Source of the DNA: Sphingomonas naphthae
Lineage (GTDB): Bacteria > Pseudomonadota > Alphaproteobacteria > Sphingomonadales > Sphingomonadaceae
Direction of reading: 5' to 3'
Length of the DNA: 64,000 nt
Assembly: GCF_028607085.1 (NCBI RefSeq)
Contig: NZ_CP117411.1
Coordinates: 1,116,001 to 1,180,000, forward strand
Positions 34,837 through 42,924 of the stretch are shown one piece after another. Numbering within the stretch: position 1 is the stretch's first letter; every line of letters starts with the position of its first letter. The position numbers and the translations under genes are program-made. The notes under the pieces are model-generated. The model made no database searches and was not told the DNA's origin. It worked only from the letters and a program-made list of their open reading frames with translations.

Positions 34837-36810
34837 CTACAAGTCGATGCCGTCGGCCGGATCGAGCGAGGCTTGCCGTGCGAGCCCCTGCATCCGGCGG
34901 CGCACGGCTGCCTGCCGGGCCGCGTCGTCCTGCTCGTCCTCCACGATCGCGAACTCCTGCGCGGGCGGGGCCGTCGTTTCCGGCGCAATGGCGACATGCT
35001 CGGGCAGCTCGGGCTCTCGGCGCAGCCCTCCATTGGCAGCGTCCTCGGCATCGCGGACGATGCGTGCGACCTGCTTCGGATCAGCGGATGCCTGCCGCCC
35101 GGTCCAGTCATCGGACCTGACACTGGCCGCCTCCGGCGCCGGCGCCGACGCGATCCGCTCGGACAGGCGGCGATCTTGATAGTAGCGCGCCTTCTTCGCG
35201 CGGATCGGATGAACGCCCGCGACCATGACGATCTCGTCGTCCGGTGGGAGCTGCATCACCTCGCCGGGGGTGAGGAGCTGGCGGGCGGTCTCGGACCGCG
35301 ACACCATCAAATGCCCGAGCCACGGTGACAAGCGATGCCCGGCATAGTTCTTCATCGCCCGCATCTCGGTGGCGGTGCCGAGCGCGTCCGACACGCGCTT
35401 GGCCGTGCGTTCGTCGTTGGTGGCGAAGCTCACGCGGACATGGCAGTTGTCGAGGATCGCGTTGTTGGGGCCGTAAGCCTTCTCGATCTGATTGAGCGAC
35501 TGCGCGATCAGGAACGCCTTGAGCCCGTAGCCCGCCATGAACGCCAGGGCAGACTCGAAGAAGTCGAGTCGGCCGAGCGCGGGAAACTCGTCGAGCATCA
35601 GCAGCACGCGATGGCGGTTGCCCTTCGGGGTCAACTCCTCGGTCAGCCGGCGCCCGATCTGGTTGAGGATGAGGCGGATCAGCGGCTTGGTGCGGGATAT
35701 GTCGCTGGGCGGCACGACCAGATAGAGCGTCACCGGCCGCTCGCCCTCGACCAGATCCGATATGCGCCAGTGACAGGCCCGCGTGACTTGCGCGACGACA
35801 GGATCGCGGTAGAGGCCGAGAAACGACATGGCCGTGCTGAGCACGCCCGACCGCTCGTTGTCCGACTTGTTCAGCAGCTCGCGCGCGGCGCTAGCGACGA
35901 CGGGATGCACGCCGGCTTCGCCCAGGTGCGGCGTCGCCATCATCGCGGCCAGCGTCTGTTCGATCGTGCGCGCCGGGTCCGAGAGGAATCCGGCGACGCC
36001 GGCCAAGGTCTTGTCCGTCTCGGCATATAGGACGTGGAGGATCGCGCCGACCAGCAGCGAGTGGGAGGTTTTCTCCCAATGATTCCGGCGCTCCAGCGAC
36101 CCTTCGGGATCGACCAGCACGTCGGCGACATTCTGCACGTCGCGAACCTCCCACTGGCCGCGCCGCACCTCCAGCAACGGATTGTAGGCGGCCGACGCGG
36201 CGTTGGTCGGATCGAACAGCAGCACGCGGCCGTGCCGCGCCCGAAAGCCGGCGGTCAGCGTCCAGTTCTCGCCCTTGATATCGTGGACGATTGCCGACGC
36301 CGGCCAGGTCAGCAGCGACGGCACGACCAGGCCGACGCCCTTGCCTGAACGGGTCGGGGCGAAGCACAGCACATGCTCAGGGCCATCGTGGCGCAGATAG
36401 TCGCGGGCGAGCCTGCCGAGCACGACGCCGTTCGGCCCGAGCAGCCCGGCCGCATGAACCTCGCGCTCGGTCGCCCAGCGGGCTGAGCCATAGGTCTCGG
36501 CGTTCTTCAATTCACGCGCGCGCCACACCGACATGCCGATGGCGACGGCGATCGACGCGAACCCGCCCGACGCGGCGATGAACGCGCCCGTCTTGAAGAT
36601 GTCGGGCGCGTAGGCGTCGAACGAAAACCACCACCAAAAGAAGGCCGGCGGCGGATAGATGCGCCAGCCGAAGGCAACGACCCACGGCGGGCCAAGCTCG
36701 GGCTGATAGGCGAGCGCGGCGGCTGTCCACTGCGTCGCGCCCCACACCCCGGCGAGCACGATCAGGAACACGATGATGATCTGGCCCCAGAGTATCTTGG
36801 TCGCGGACAT
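34837..36810 (-). CDS. traG: Type IV coupling protein TraG/VirD4
   Basis: A 657-residue coupling protein that brings the relaxase-DNA complex to the mating channel. N-terminal membrane segments (LWGQIIIVFLIVLAGVWGAT, and one near residue 75) precede the conserved TraG core with GSARWATEREV. The Walker A motif PTRSGKGVGLV is at about residue 150 and Walker B LLMLDEFPALGRLDFFESAL at about residue 400, followed by AFLIAQSLNQIEKAYG. A GGAG site precedes the ATG. It is encoded between rlxS and copG. Confidence 0.95.
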   Translation of the reverse strand: MSATKILWGQIIIVFLIVLAGVWGATQWTAAALAYQPELGPPWVVAFGWRIYPPPAFFWWWFSFDAYAPDIFKTGAFIAASGGFASIAVAIGMSVWRARELKNAETYGSARWATEREVHAAGLLGPNGVVLGRLARDYLRHDGPEHVLCFAPTRSGKGVGLVVPSLLTWPASAIVHDIKGENWTLTAGFRARHGRVLLFDPTNAASAAYNPLLEVRRGQWEVRDVQNVADVLVDPEGSLERRNHWEKTSHSLLVGAILHVLYAETDKTLAGVAGFLSDPARTIEQTLAAMMATPHLGEAGVHPVVASAARELLNKSDNERSGVLSTAMSFLGLYRDPVVAQVTRACHWRISDLVEGERPVTLYLVVPPSDISRTKPLIRLILNQIGRRLTEELTPKGNRHRVLLMLDEFPALGRLDFFESALAFMAGYGLKAFLIAQSLNQIEKAYGPNNAILDNCHVRVSFATNDERTAKRVSDALGTATEMRAMKNYAGHRLSPWLGHLMVSRSETARQLLTPGEVMQLPPDDEIVMVAGVHPIRAKKARYYQDRRLSERIASAPAPEAASVRSDDWTGRQASADPKQVARIVRDAEDAANGGLRREPELPEHVAIAPETTAPPAQEFAIVEDEQDDAARQAAVRRRMQGLARQASLDPADGIDL

Positions 36811-36824
36811 GGAGGTCTCCTGAT

Positions 36825-38576
36825 TCAGATGCCGAGGCCGCGCTTGCGGCCGAGCGTCCAGTCGATGCCGCCGCCGGCGCGGACGACGCCGGACACCTGA
36901 CGGCCGAGTTGCTGTTCGAGGGTGCTGGCCCACGGCACGAGCCGGAAGCCGAGCCCGTCGTCGACCATGGCGAAGCGGCCTGACGCGAGCGCGAGGCGCT
37001 GGCGCACAACACCTGCGATCTTCTCGCCGGAGCCAGCGGGCCGGTAGGCAAGCCCGGTCTCGCACGCGATCTTCGCGCCAACCGCGTCCAGCTCGCGCTT
37101 GCGGAGCGTGTCGAGCATTCCGCGCTCGAACACCGTCCGCTCGCCGAAGCGACGCGCCAGCCCTTCCTTGACGAGATGGTCGGTGCGCGCGTCCATCGCG
37201 CGCCGCACCTCGGCGCCGAACCCGCCGTCCGCAACGCTGGCGCCACGCTCGATCAGGCGATGGTCAAGCCAGGTCGCGCCGGGCGCTTTCACCTGCGCGG
37301 CAAGGTCAATGTCCGACCGCGTGGCGAGCACCAGCGTCGGCGTTTTCTCGCCGGGCCGGCCGACGCCGCGCAACTCGACGATGCCGCCGAGCTTGGGGCT
37401 ATGCTCCAGCGCCTCGATGCCCGGCAGGCGAACATGGTGGGTGCGCCCGTCCGTGCCGTCGATGACGGCATAGGCGGTGCCGGTCAGCTCGTCGTGCAAG
37501 CCCTTGTCGATCAGCCGGCCGGCGATCGGCTTCGCGGGCGCGCTGGTGACGACGGCGTAGCTGTCGAGCGGCCGGTCCTGCCCCCGATCCTTGAGCGCCG
37601 CGCCGATCGTGCGGATGATGTCGCCGCGCACGCCCAGCTCGCGCAGCTTCGCCGCCGCACCTTCCGCGACCGCCCATTGGCCGGTATCCCCTTCGGCCGC
37701 GAGCCCCATCGTCTTTAGGTGTTGCAAGCGCCCGACCATCAGACGGCGGAGCCGCGGATCGTCAGGGCCGGGCCGCTCGGGGCGCAAGTCGATCACGCCC
37801 AGCTCGTCGGACGCGCGCTTGATATCGGTATCGAGCCGGGTCCAGCGTTCCGCCGTCACCTCACGGTCGAGCGCGCGCTGCACCTCATGTTCGGGCTTTG
37901 GCCCAAGCTCGGCGAAGGCCAGGTCTTGCGCGCGCGAGCGGAGATTGTGGCTGATGTAGTCGCGGGAGATAACGAGATCGGCGCCCTGATCGGTAACGCC
38001 GCGCACGAGCAAGTGGACGTGCGGGTTGTCGGTGTTCCAGTGATCGACCGCGACCCAATCGAGCTGCGTCCCGAAATCCGCCTCCATCTGACGCATGAGG
38101 TCGCGCGTGTATTCGCGCAGGTCGGTCAGGTCGGCGGCATCCTCCGGCGACACGATCACCCTGAAATGATGCCGGTCATCCTTGCACCGCTCGGTGAAAC
38201 CGCGATCGTCTGCATTGTCTCCGGCCGCGTCGAACATCCGAGTAGGCGAGCCGTCGCGGGTGACGCCTTCGCGCTTCAAATATGCGACGTGCGCGGACAG
38301 CGGAGCCGAGCGCCGGCCGCCCCGGCTGCGGGTGGTCACGGGGAGCATCTTGACCATGACGCGGCGGCCCGAGCCGAACAGGCGGCTGCGGGCAAAGGCA
38401 GTGCGTCCCCGCCCGAAGGTCGATTGCGCGCCACGGCGCGCGCCGCCACGCCGGCCGCCGCTGTGGATCGCGGCGACGCGCAGCACCTCGGCGACTAGGC
38501 CGCGGCCATTGCGGCCCTGCGTCGTGCTGCGCTTGGCTTTGCCGGGACGAACGCGGAACTCGCTGTCCTCGCTCAC
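36825..38576 (-). CDS. rlxS: Relaxase RlxS (MOBP, DUF3363)
   Basis: A 583-residue relaxase that nicks oriT and leads the strand into the recipient. The metal-binding His motif NPHVHLLVRG is near residue 185, after HHFRVIVSPEDAADLTDL, and the C-terminal half is the DUF3363 region with TAYAVIDGTDGRTHHVRLPG and ERTVFERGMLDTLRKRELD. The annotated start is a GTG without a clear ribosome-binding site; an internal ATG at about codon 74 is possible. A candidate oriT lies immediately upstream. Confidence 0.93.
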   Translation of the reverse strand: MSEDSEFRVRPGKAKRSTTQGRNGRGLVAEVLRVAAIHSGGRRGGARRGAQSTFGRGRTAFARSRLFGSGRRVMVKMLPVTTRSRGGRRSAPLSAHVAYLKREGVTRDGSPTRMFDAAGDNADDRGFTERCKDDRHHFRVIVSPEDAADLTDLREYTRDLMRQMEADFGTQLDWVAVDHWNTDNPHVHLLVRGVTDQGADLVISRDYISHNLRSRAQDLAFAELGPKPEHEVQRALDREVTAERWTRLDTDIKRASDELGVIDLRPERPGPDDPRLRRLMVGRLQHLKTMGLAAEGDTGQWAVAEGAAAKLRELGVRGDIIRTIGAALKDRGQDRPLDSYAVVTSAPAKPIAGRLIDKGLHDELTGTAYAVIDGTDGRTHHVRLPGIEALEHSPKLGGIVELRGVGRPGEKTPTLVLATRSDIDLAAQVKAPGATWLDHRLIERGASVADGGFGAEVRRAMDARTDHLVKEGLARRFGERTVFERGMLDTLRKRELDAVGAKIACETGLAYRPAGSGEKIAGVVRQRLALASGRFAMVDDGLGFRLVPWASTLEQQLGRQVSGVVRAGGGIDWTLGRKRGLGI

Positions 38577-38581
38577 GGCCG

Positions 38582-38740
38582 GGCCGCTTTCGGCCGAAAG
38601 TGGCCTGTGGTGCCATTCGAGGCTTTGTTATTGCTGGATTTTCCCTTCCGCGCGGCACGCGCGCCGACCGACGCCCCCGTGTGAAGCCACGGAAAAGCCT
38701 CGGCTTTTCGGCTGAACGGGGCGCTGCTTATATCTTGCCC
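38582..38740 (+). other. Candidate origin of transfer (oriT)
   Basis: Noncoding DNA directly upstream of rlxS. It holds a 10-base-pair hairpin at 38582-38605 (one G-T pair), a second perfect inverted repeat GAAAAGCC/GGCTTTTC at 38692-38709, and 21 bases further TATCTTGCCC at 38731-38740. This last sequence differs by one base from the RP4 nick region TATCCTG|CCC. By analogy the nick would fall between 38737 and 38738. Inverted repeat followed by nic is the usual MOBP layout. Confidence 0.5.
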
Positions 38741-38814
38741 TCGTCTGTCCCTGCCGTTTTCTCCCTCCCCAGGCACAATCCTGCTCGGGACGGATGATGG
38801 GGATGAAGCGCAGA

Positions 38815-39726
38815 TCATTGCGGTCGGCCGGCGCGGGCGCGGGGCACGAACAGCGTGTCCGCCGGCTCGTTGGCAGACGGGGCGGCGGCGCGAAAGTCGC
38901 CGGATGTCGGCCCATCCGCCGGCAGTTCGGGCGCGGGTTCTGCGCCGCCCGACCGCTCGGAGACGCCCTCGGACGCGGCGCTCGCGGTGCGGACGAACAG
39001 CGCCGCACGACGCCACGCGAAGCGGTCCGGCGGCGCACTCACCGCCGTTTCAACCACATCCGGTGCGCCGGCTACGGTTGTAAGCTGGGCGAGGTAGCCG
39101 ACCGTCTCGGCGGGCAGCGGACGGCCGCGCGACAGGTAATCGTCGTAGCGCCCCGGTCCCGCATTATAGGCCGCCAGCATCGCGGTCGCGTTGCCGTAGC
39201 GGTCGTGCATCTCGCGCAGGTAGGCCGCACCCGCCATGATGTTGTCGCTCACGTCGAACGGGTCGGGGCCGAGACCGTAACGGGCGCGCAGCCCCGCCCA
39301 GGTCGCGGGCATGATCTGCATCAGTCCCATCGCGCCAGCCCGAGAGACGGCGCGCGAATTGCCCCGGCTTTCGACGCGCATGACCGCCCATATCCACGCT
39401 TCGGGAATCCCGAACCGGCGCGCGGCGTCGGCGACATGACCGGCGAAGGAATGTGCTGCGGCGGGGACGGCAACGGGCGCTTCTTGCGCCCAAACCGTTC
39501 CCGGCGCAGCGCCACCGGACAACAGGACGGCGGCAATCAATTTGGCCGATCCGACTCCGCTTCGACGCCAGCCTGCCAGCGTGCTCGCTGCGGTAAAGGG
39601 TTCGCGCGAAGCGCCGGCCGTCGGCCGCCCTTGACCTTCGCTGCGCGCGCCGGCCGGCCTTGGGCCGAGCGGGACGAAGGGATGAGACGGCTTTCCCGCG
39701 AACAAAGGGATGAGCAGGGATCGCAC
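38815..39726 (-). CDS. Lytic transglycosylase (SLT domain), conjugation-associated
   Basis: A 303-residue protein that opens peptidoglycan for the mating channel (VirB1-like role). The SLT domain carries the catalytic Glu in MRVESRGNSRAVSRAGAMGL and the following MQIMPATWAGL, DNIMAGAAYL and MLAAYNAGPG. The start used is a GTG with AGGA upstream, five bases after the DUF736 stop. The N-terminus has a hydrophobic stretch ending at VWAQEAP that may act as a signal. The exact start is uncertain. Confidence 0.85.
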   Translation of the reverse strand: MRSLLIPLFAGKPSHPFVPLGPRPAGARSEGQGRPTAGASREPFTAASTLAGWRRSGVGSAKLIAAVLLSGGAAPGTVWAQEAPVAVPAAAHSFAGHVADAARRFGIPEAWIWAVMRVESRGNSRAVSRAGAMGLMQIMPATWAGLRARYGLGPDPFDVSDNIMAGAAYLREMHDRYGNATAMLAAYNAGPGRYDDYLSRGRPLPAETVGYLAQLTTVAGAPDVVETAVSAPPDRFAWRRAALFVRTASAASEGVSERSGGAEPAPELPADGPTSGDFRAAAPSANEPADTLFVPRARAGRPQ

Positions 39727-39730
39727 CGGG

Positions 39731-40063
39731 TCAGTCCTGCTCGCGTGATTTCGGCTGACGATTCCAGCGCAGCGACCAGGCCGATTTGTCGCCCGTGTTC
39801 TGGAACAGTGCGGCGCGGATCGGCTGCGCAAACGCGGGGTCGTCGATGCGCAGCGAGACGTAATCCCCGGCGCGCTCGCCGGTCTTGTTCCAGCCCGCGC
39901 CGATCTCCGGGCCTTCGCTGTCGCCGCGGTGGACGCGCCAGTCCGGCGCCTTTTCGGCGTCGATCGGGTCGGAGGGAACGATCGAAATGCGGATGTCGAG
40001 CGTCGCCGTCTCGATGATCCCTTCATAGCCGTTGGCGGTGCGGAAAAAGCTGCCGATCTGCAT
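39731..40063 (-). CDS. DUF736 family protein (first copy)
   Basis: A 110-residue DUF736 protein: IGSFFRTANGYEGIIETATL at the N-terminus, then DAEKAPDWRVHRG and IGAGWNKTGERAGDYVSLRI. The family is common in alphaproteobacterial plasmids and conjugative elements and its function is unknown. A second, more distant copy is encoded at 44439-44738. An AGGA site precedes the ATG. Confidence 0.9.
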   Translation of the reverse strand: MQIGSFFRTANGYEGIIETATLDIRISIVPSDPIDAEKAPDWRVHRGDSEGPEIGAGWNKTGERAGDYVSLRIDDPAFAQPIRAALFQNTGDKSAWSLRWNRQPKSREQD

Positions 40064-40099
40064 GGGAATGTCCTTTCGTTTGGCGGGGTGAATGCGGAG

Positions 40100-40657
40100 T
40101 CAGGACCGGGCGGCACGCCACGTCAGCGGCGCTTCGGGCGTGTCGCGGGTGAGGATCGGGATCGCGCGGCCGAGCACGGTCGAAGCCGGCAGCGGCCCGA
40201 AATAGCGCCCGTCCAGGCTGTCGGGATGTCCGGGATTGAGGAGAAGCAGCTCGCCTGCCGCGAGCGTGCGGCAACCTTGCCACCCGGGCAGCGGACGGCC
40301 GATCCGGTCACGGATCAGGGCGACGGCAACCACCCGTCCATCAACGCTGATCGTCACGCCGATCCGGCAAACGCGCTGCCCCGTCTTGGCGGTGACATGC
40401 TTCAACAGCGGCACGTCGCGGCCGAGATAGCCGCGCTCGGCCAACCAGCGCCCAAGCCGCTCGGGCGGCGCGACGGCGACAAGCGCGCCAACCGGCGGAT
40501 CGCTGTCGGGCCGTATGCGATAGAGGCCGAGCGGTGCGCTCGCGCTGGCGTTCCAGATGACGCGCGGGAGCGGATCGGTGAGGGCGATCGCAGCGAACGA
40601 TAGGACGAACGCTGATGCGGCGAAGGCTGTCGCGCGGAAATAGAGGCGGCGCGTCAT
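40100..40657 (-). CDS. traF: TraF-like S26 peptidase (conjugative pilin processing)
   Basis: A 185-residue S26-family peptidase with one N-terminal membrane segment (FAASAFVLSFAAIALTDP). The Ser region is NASASAPLGLYRI and the Lys region is LLKHVTAKTGQRVCR. A late GHPDSLDGRYFGPLP segment is characteristic of TraF. In IncP plasmids TraF cuts and cyclises the TrbC pilin, and a TrbC is present here. Its ATG overlaps the DUF2840 stop. Confidence 0.92.
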   Translation of the reverse strand: MTRRLYFRATAFAASAFVLSFAAIALTDPLPRVIWNASASAPLGLYRIRPDSDPPVGALVAVAPPERLGRWLAERGYLGRDVPLLKHVTAKTGQRVCRIGVTISVDGRVVAVALIRDRIGRPLPGWQGCRTLAAGELLLLNPGHPDSLDGRYFGPLPASTVLGRAIPILTRDTPEAPLTWRAARS

Positions 40658-41160
40658 CCCTCGATCTCCCGGCGCTTGAGCCAGGCGCGATGACGCTCCA
40701 GCGTGTAGGGGCGCGGGACTTGTCCGGCGGCGATGCGGTTGTGAACGTGCCGCCAATGGTCGGGCGCGGCTTCACACGGATCGACGCCGGCCGCTTCGGT
40801 TGCGTCAATCGCCGCGAGAACCTGACTGACCTTGGGCCAGCCCTCGATCTTGAGCAGGATGTCGCCACCCGGCCGCACGAACGGCAGCGTCGTGAACGGC
40901 TCAGCCGCGCCGACCGCGCGCACGATGTCGATGCGCGAGCTGACCGTGCCGTAGTCGTTCGCCGCCCAGCGGACGAAGGCGAAGATCGCGCCCGGCTTGA
41001 AGCGGACGATGCGGCGGCGGCGATCGACGATTTCGTCCACGGCAACGCGGCCGAACCTGATCCAGTGCTCGATCCGCTTCTCGATCCAGGTCAGTTCAAC
41101 GCGAGTCATGCCGTCGTCGGATGGCTGGCGGTGACGCATGGGTGGCGGCGGGACGGTCAT
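40654..41160 (-). CDS. DUF2840 family protein
   Basis: A 168-residue protein of the DUF2840 family, with TRVELTWIEKRIEHWIRFGR, RFKPGAIFAFVRWAANDYGT and the C-terminal HNRIAAGQVPRPYTLERHRA. It is found between the rdfS-like gene and traF in this type of element. Its function is not known. The ATG used overlaps the upstream stop codon; an internal ATG 17 codons later is an alternative. Confidence 0.88.
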   Translation of the reverse strand: MTVPPPPMRHRQPSDDGMTRVELTWIEKRIEHWIRFGRVAVDEIVDRRRRIVRFKPGAIFAFVRWAANDYGTVSSRIDIVRAVGAAEPFTTLPFVRPGGDILLKIEGWPKVSQVLAAIDATEAAGVDPCEAAPDHWRHVHNRIAAGQVPRPYTLERHRAWLKRREIEG

Positions 41161-41423
41161 CGCCGGCTCCGGGCGATGGCCGAATCCGCGCGCGGCATGA
41201 GGTCGTCCTGACCCGGATCGGAGGTCGAATGTTTGATGCCGATGTCGGCCCAGGCCCGCAGGTCATCGACCGAATAGACGACTCGGCCCCCGATCCGGCG
41301 GTAGGCGGGGCCGGTGCCGAAATAGCGGTGCTTCTCCAGCGTGCGGCCGGAGAGGCCGAGAAAGCGCGCGGCTTCCGGCGTGCGCAGGAAGCGGGGCGGC
41401 AGGTTCGTGGGCGTATCGGACAA
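41157..41423 (-). CDS. AlpA-type HTH protein, RdfS-like excisionase
   Basis: An 88-residue MerR/AlpA-like winged-helix protein: PPRFLRTPEAARFLGLSGRT, then LEKHRYFGTGPAYRRIGGRV and VYSVDDLRAWA. This fold is used by recombination directionality factors, and in ICEMlSym the gene at the same place is rdfS, the excision factor. The start was set at a TTG because AGGAG lies seven bases before it; the longer frame from a GTG at 41522 has no ribosome-binding site. Pairing with a serine recombinase would be unusual if RdfS normally serves tyrosine integrases, so the partner is uncertain. Confidence 0.75.
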   Translation of the reverse strand: MSDTPTNLPPRFLRTPEAARFLGLSGRTLEKHRYFGTGPAYRRIGGRVVYSVDDLRAWADIGIKHSTSDPGQDDLMPRADSAIARSRR

Positions 41424-41551
41424 GTGACGGCTCCTGCGGGCGGTGGCGGCAGGAGGCGTAATTGTCAGAATGGAGGCGGCCGGGTGGGGTATGAAGATGT
41501 GCGGCTGCGCGGATGTGACCACCCCCGCGTCAGCGGGCCAGGATAGGCGTT

Positions 41552-42220
41552 TCAGCGGATGCGGAGCAGCTTGCGGTAATCGCCTTTCATCATGGCGATG
41601 CCATCACGGACCAGCCGAACCACAAACGACCGGGACGCTGACATTTTCCAGTCGCTCGCGGAGAGCTTGGCCGCGTCCTCGCGCCCCAGCTCGACCGCGA
41701 TCTGGCGATAGGTTGCACCGCCATCACGCAAATCAAGGGCGCGGAGGATCAGGCTTAGGCGGGCTAAGCGATAGGGTGTGAGCGGCCAACCGCGCGGCAA
41801 CGGTCCGGCCTCCCGGCCGAGCAGCCGGCGATGGAAGCGCAATAAGGTGGCGATCCGGGTAACGAAGTCCCGGTCGAGCGGGATGATGGCGGCGAGCGGT
41901 CGGCCGGGGGTCGGGTCACGCAGCCATAGCCGATGCTCGCCGGCTGCGTCGGCGACGATGACGTGGCGCCCGTCGATCCCCGCCAGGTCCGCGAGCAGCG
42001 TGCCGAGCAAGTGCGGATCGACCGGCTGAGCGCTCGCGAATCCGTCCGGCGCCGCGTCGAGAATGACCGTGACGGCGGTCAGTTCCGGCCGCCAAACGAC
42101 GGGCTGGGTCAGGTCATCGGGCGCCGTGGCGAAAGGACAACCCCCAGCGCCGCGCGAACGCCGACTCGGCGGCGTTCTTTGCGACGGCGCCGCTCGCGAT
42201 GCGTTGCTGCATCTGCGCAT
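41552..42220 (-). CDS. DUF2285 domain, C-terminal half of an FseA-like activator (+1 frameshift)
   Basis: The conserved part starts at about base 42130 with ATAPDDLTQPVVWRPE and continues through LDRDFVTRIATLLRFHRRLL and GWPLTPYRLARLSLILRALD to the end. This is a DUF2285 domain. The frame is open to 42220, but the extra N-terminal stretch is Arg-rich, is a shadow of the upstream gene and has no ribosome-binding site. The domain appears to be translated by a +1 shift from the DUF6499 frame. In ICEMlSymR7A the equivalent fused protein, FseA, activates rdfS and excision. Confidence 0.75.
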   Translation of the reverse strand: MRRCSNASRAAPSQRTPPSRRSRGAGGCPFATAPDDLTQPVVWRPELTAVTVILDAAPDGFASAQPVDPHLLGTLLADLAGIDGRHVIVADAAGEHRLWLRDPTPGRPLAAIIPLDRDFVTRIATLLRFHRRLLGREAGPLPRGWPLTPYRLARLSLILRALDLRDGGATYRQIAVELGREDAAKLSASDWKMSASRSFVVRLVRDGIAMMKGDYRKLLRIR

Positions 42221-42335
42221 GTTCGGCGCGATAGGTGAGGTTACGGCGTAGAAACTCGGCGGCTATGTCGGCGCGCCCGATCGCGTTGGACAGACCGCCG
42301 TCGCGTCGCTGGCGCCGGCGCTGTGGCGTCGGCAT
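42114..42335 (-). CDS. DUF6499 domain, N-terminal half of an FseA-like activator
   Basis: A 73-residue protein: an ATG after GGGAGG, an Arg-rich start, then IAAEFLRRNLTYRAEHAQM and ESAFARRWGLSF, the DUF6499 signature, ending five codons later at a TGA. In fused relatives the text after RRWGLxF continues directly into the DUF2285 part, which lies here in the +1 frame. The stop would therefore yield a short product most of the time and a fused activator when the ribosome shifts. Confidence 0.72.
   Translation of the reverse strand: MPTPQRRRQRRDGGLSNAIGRADIAAEFLRRNLTYRAEHAQMQQRIASGAVAKNAAESAFARRWGLSFRHGAR
42131..42137 (-). other. Candidate +1 ribosomal frameshift site
   Basis: On the minus strand the codons read TCC TTT C followed by GCC. 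Skipping the C after TTT joins the DUF6499 frame (WGLSF) to the DUF2285 frame (ATAPDDL) without loss of any conserved residue. An inactivating indel would give the same picture, but a short C/T-rich run like this is a plausible slip site. Confidence 0.5.
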
Positions 42336-42482
42336 TGCATCCTCCCAACCGCGCTTCGCGCGGATTTCAGGCAGTGCAGCGTCACCTGTCGAGTATCGCG
42401 CGAATAGCGCGAAGACTGCGCTCAACCATGCCGCGAAAGCCGTGCTGGAGCCGAGCGAATGGGACCGAATTGGAGTTAAATC

Positions 42483-42755
42483 TTAACGCCTTGCTGGCCT
42501 CTGGCAGCCGAGCAGATGGGCATAGCCAACCTCGGTCATCCATCGTGCTCGCGCAAGATGACTGTCGTGCATTGTCTTCGCTCTGTGCGGTTCGGCGGCA
42601 GCGTCGATGCCGAGAATACAGGCGGCGACCTCGCGCCAGTCTGCGCCTTCGTCGTCGGCGTCGAGCAAGCGCAGATAATCGCCGAGATGGCCTTCATCGT
42701 AGGCGGTGAGCTGTGATACGTCCGGCGCACGATCCGCGAATGGGCTGGTGCTCAT
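42483..42755 (-). CDS. Short DUF2285 protein, QseM-like antiactivator
   Basis: A 90-residue single-domain DUF2285 protein: YDEGHLGDYLRLLDADDEGA, WREVAACILGIDAA, RARWMTEVGYAHLL. In ICEMlSymR7A the equivalent protein QseM binds and blocks FseA (and TraR), keeping the element quiet. A GAGGG site precedes the ATG. It is divergent from a small XRE-type repressor gene, exactly as qseM is from qseC. Confidence 0.78.
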   Translation of the reverse strand: MSTSPFADRAPDVSQLTAYDEGHLGDYLRLLDADDEGADWREVAACILGIDAAAEPHRAKTMHDSHLARARWMTEVGYAHLLGCQRPARR

Positions 42756-42867
42756 GGCGCCCTCGTCATGTCTTCCGTTAACCAACTTAGACCAAATACA
42801 GAGGCCAGCTACGCGCAAGTCTCGCATCGTTCGTCGCACCTGTTGCAGCGATAAGCGGGGTGAGGCT

Positions 42868-42911
42868 GACGATACACCTTATAGGAGATAAACCGCATAA
42901 TGTGTATCGTC
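42868..42911. promoter_or_regulatory. Inverted repeat in the QseM/QseC-like divergent promoter
   Basis: A perfect 10-base inverted repeat, GACGATACAC at 42868-42877 and GTGTATCGTC at 42902-42911, separated by 24 AT-rich bases that include CATAAT. It ends 13 bases before the repressor ATG. It is the natural candidate for the operator of the XRE repressor encoded next to it. Confidence 0.65.
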
Positions 42912-42924
42912 CAGTTTGCCGCGC

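Noticed and set aside
42114-42220. Treating the DUF6499/DUF2285 gene as a plain pseudogene
   Set aside because: Both halves are otherwise intact, conserved residues meet exactly at the slip point, and the known relative FseA uses a +1 shift.
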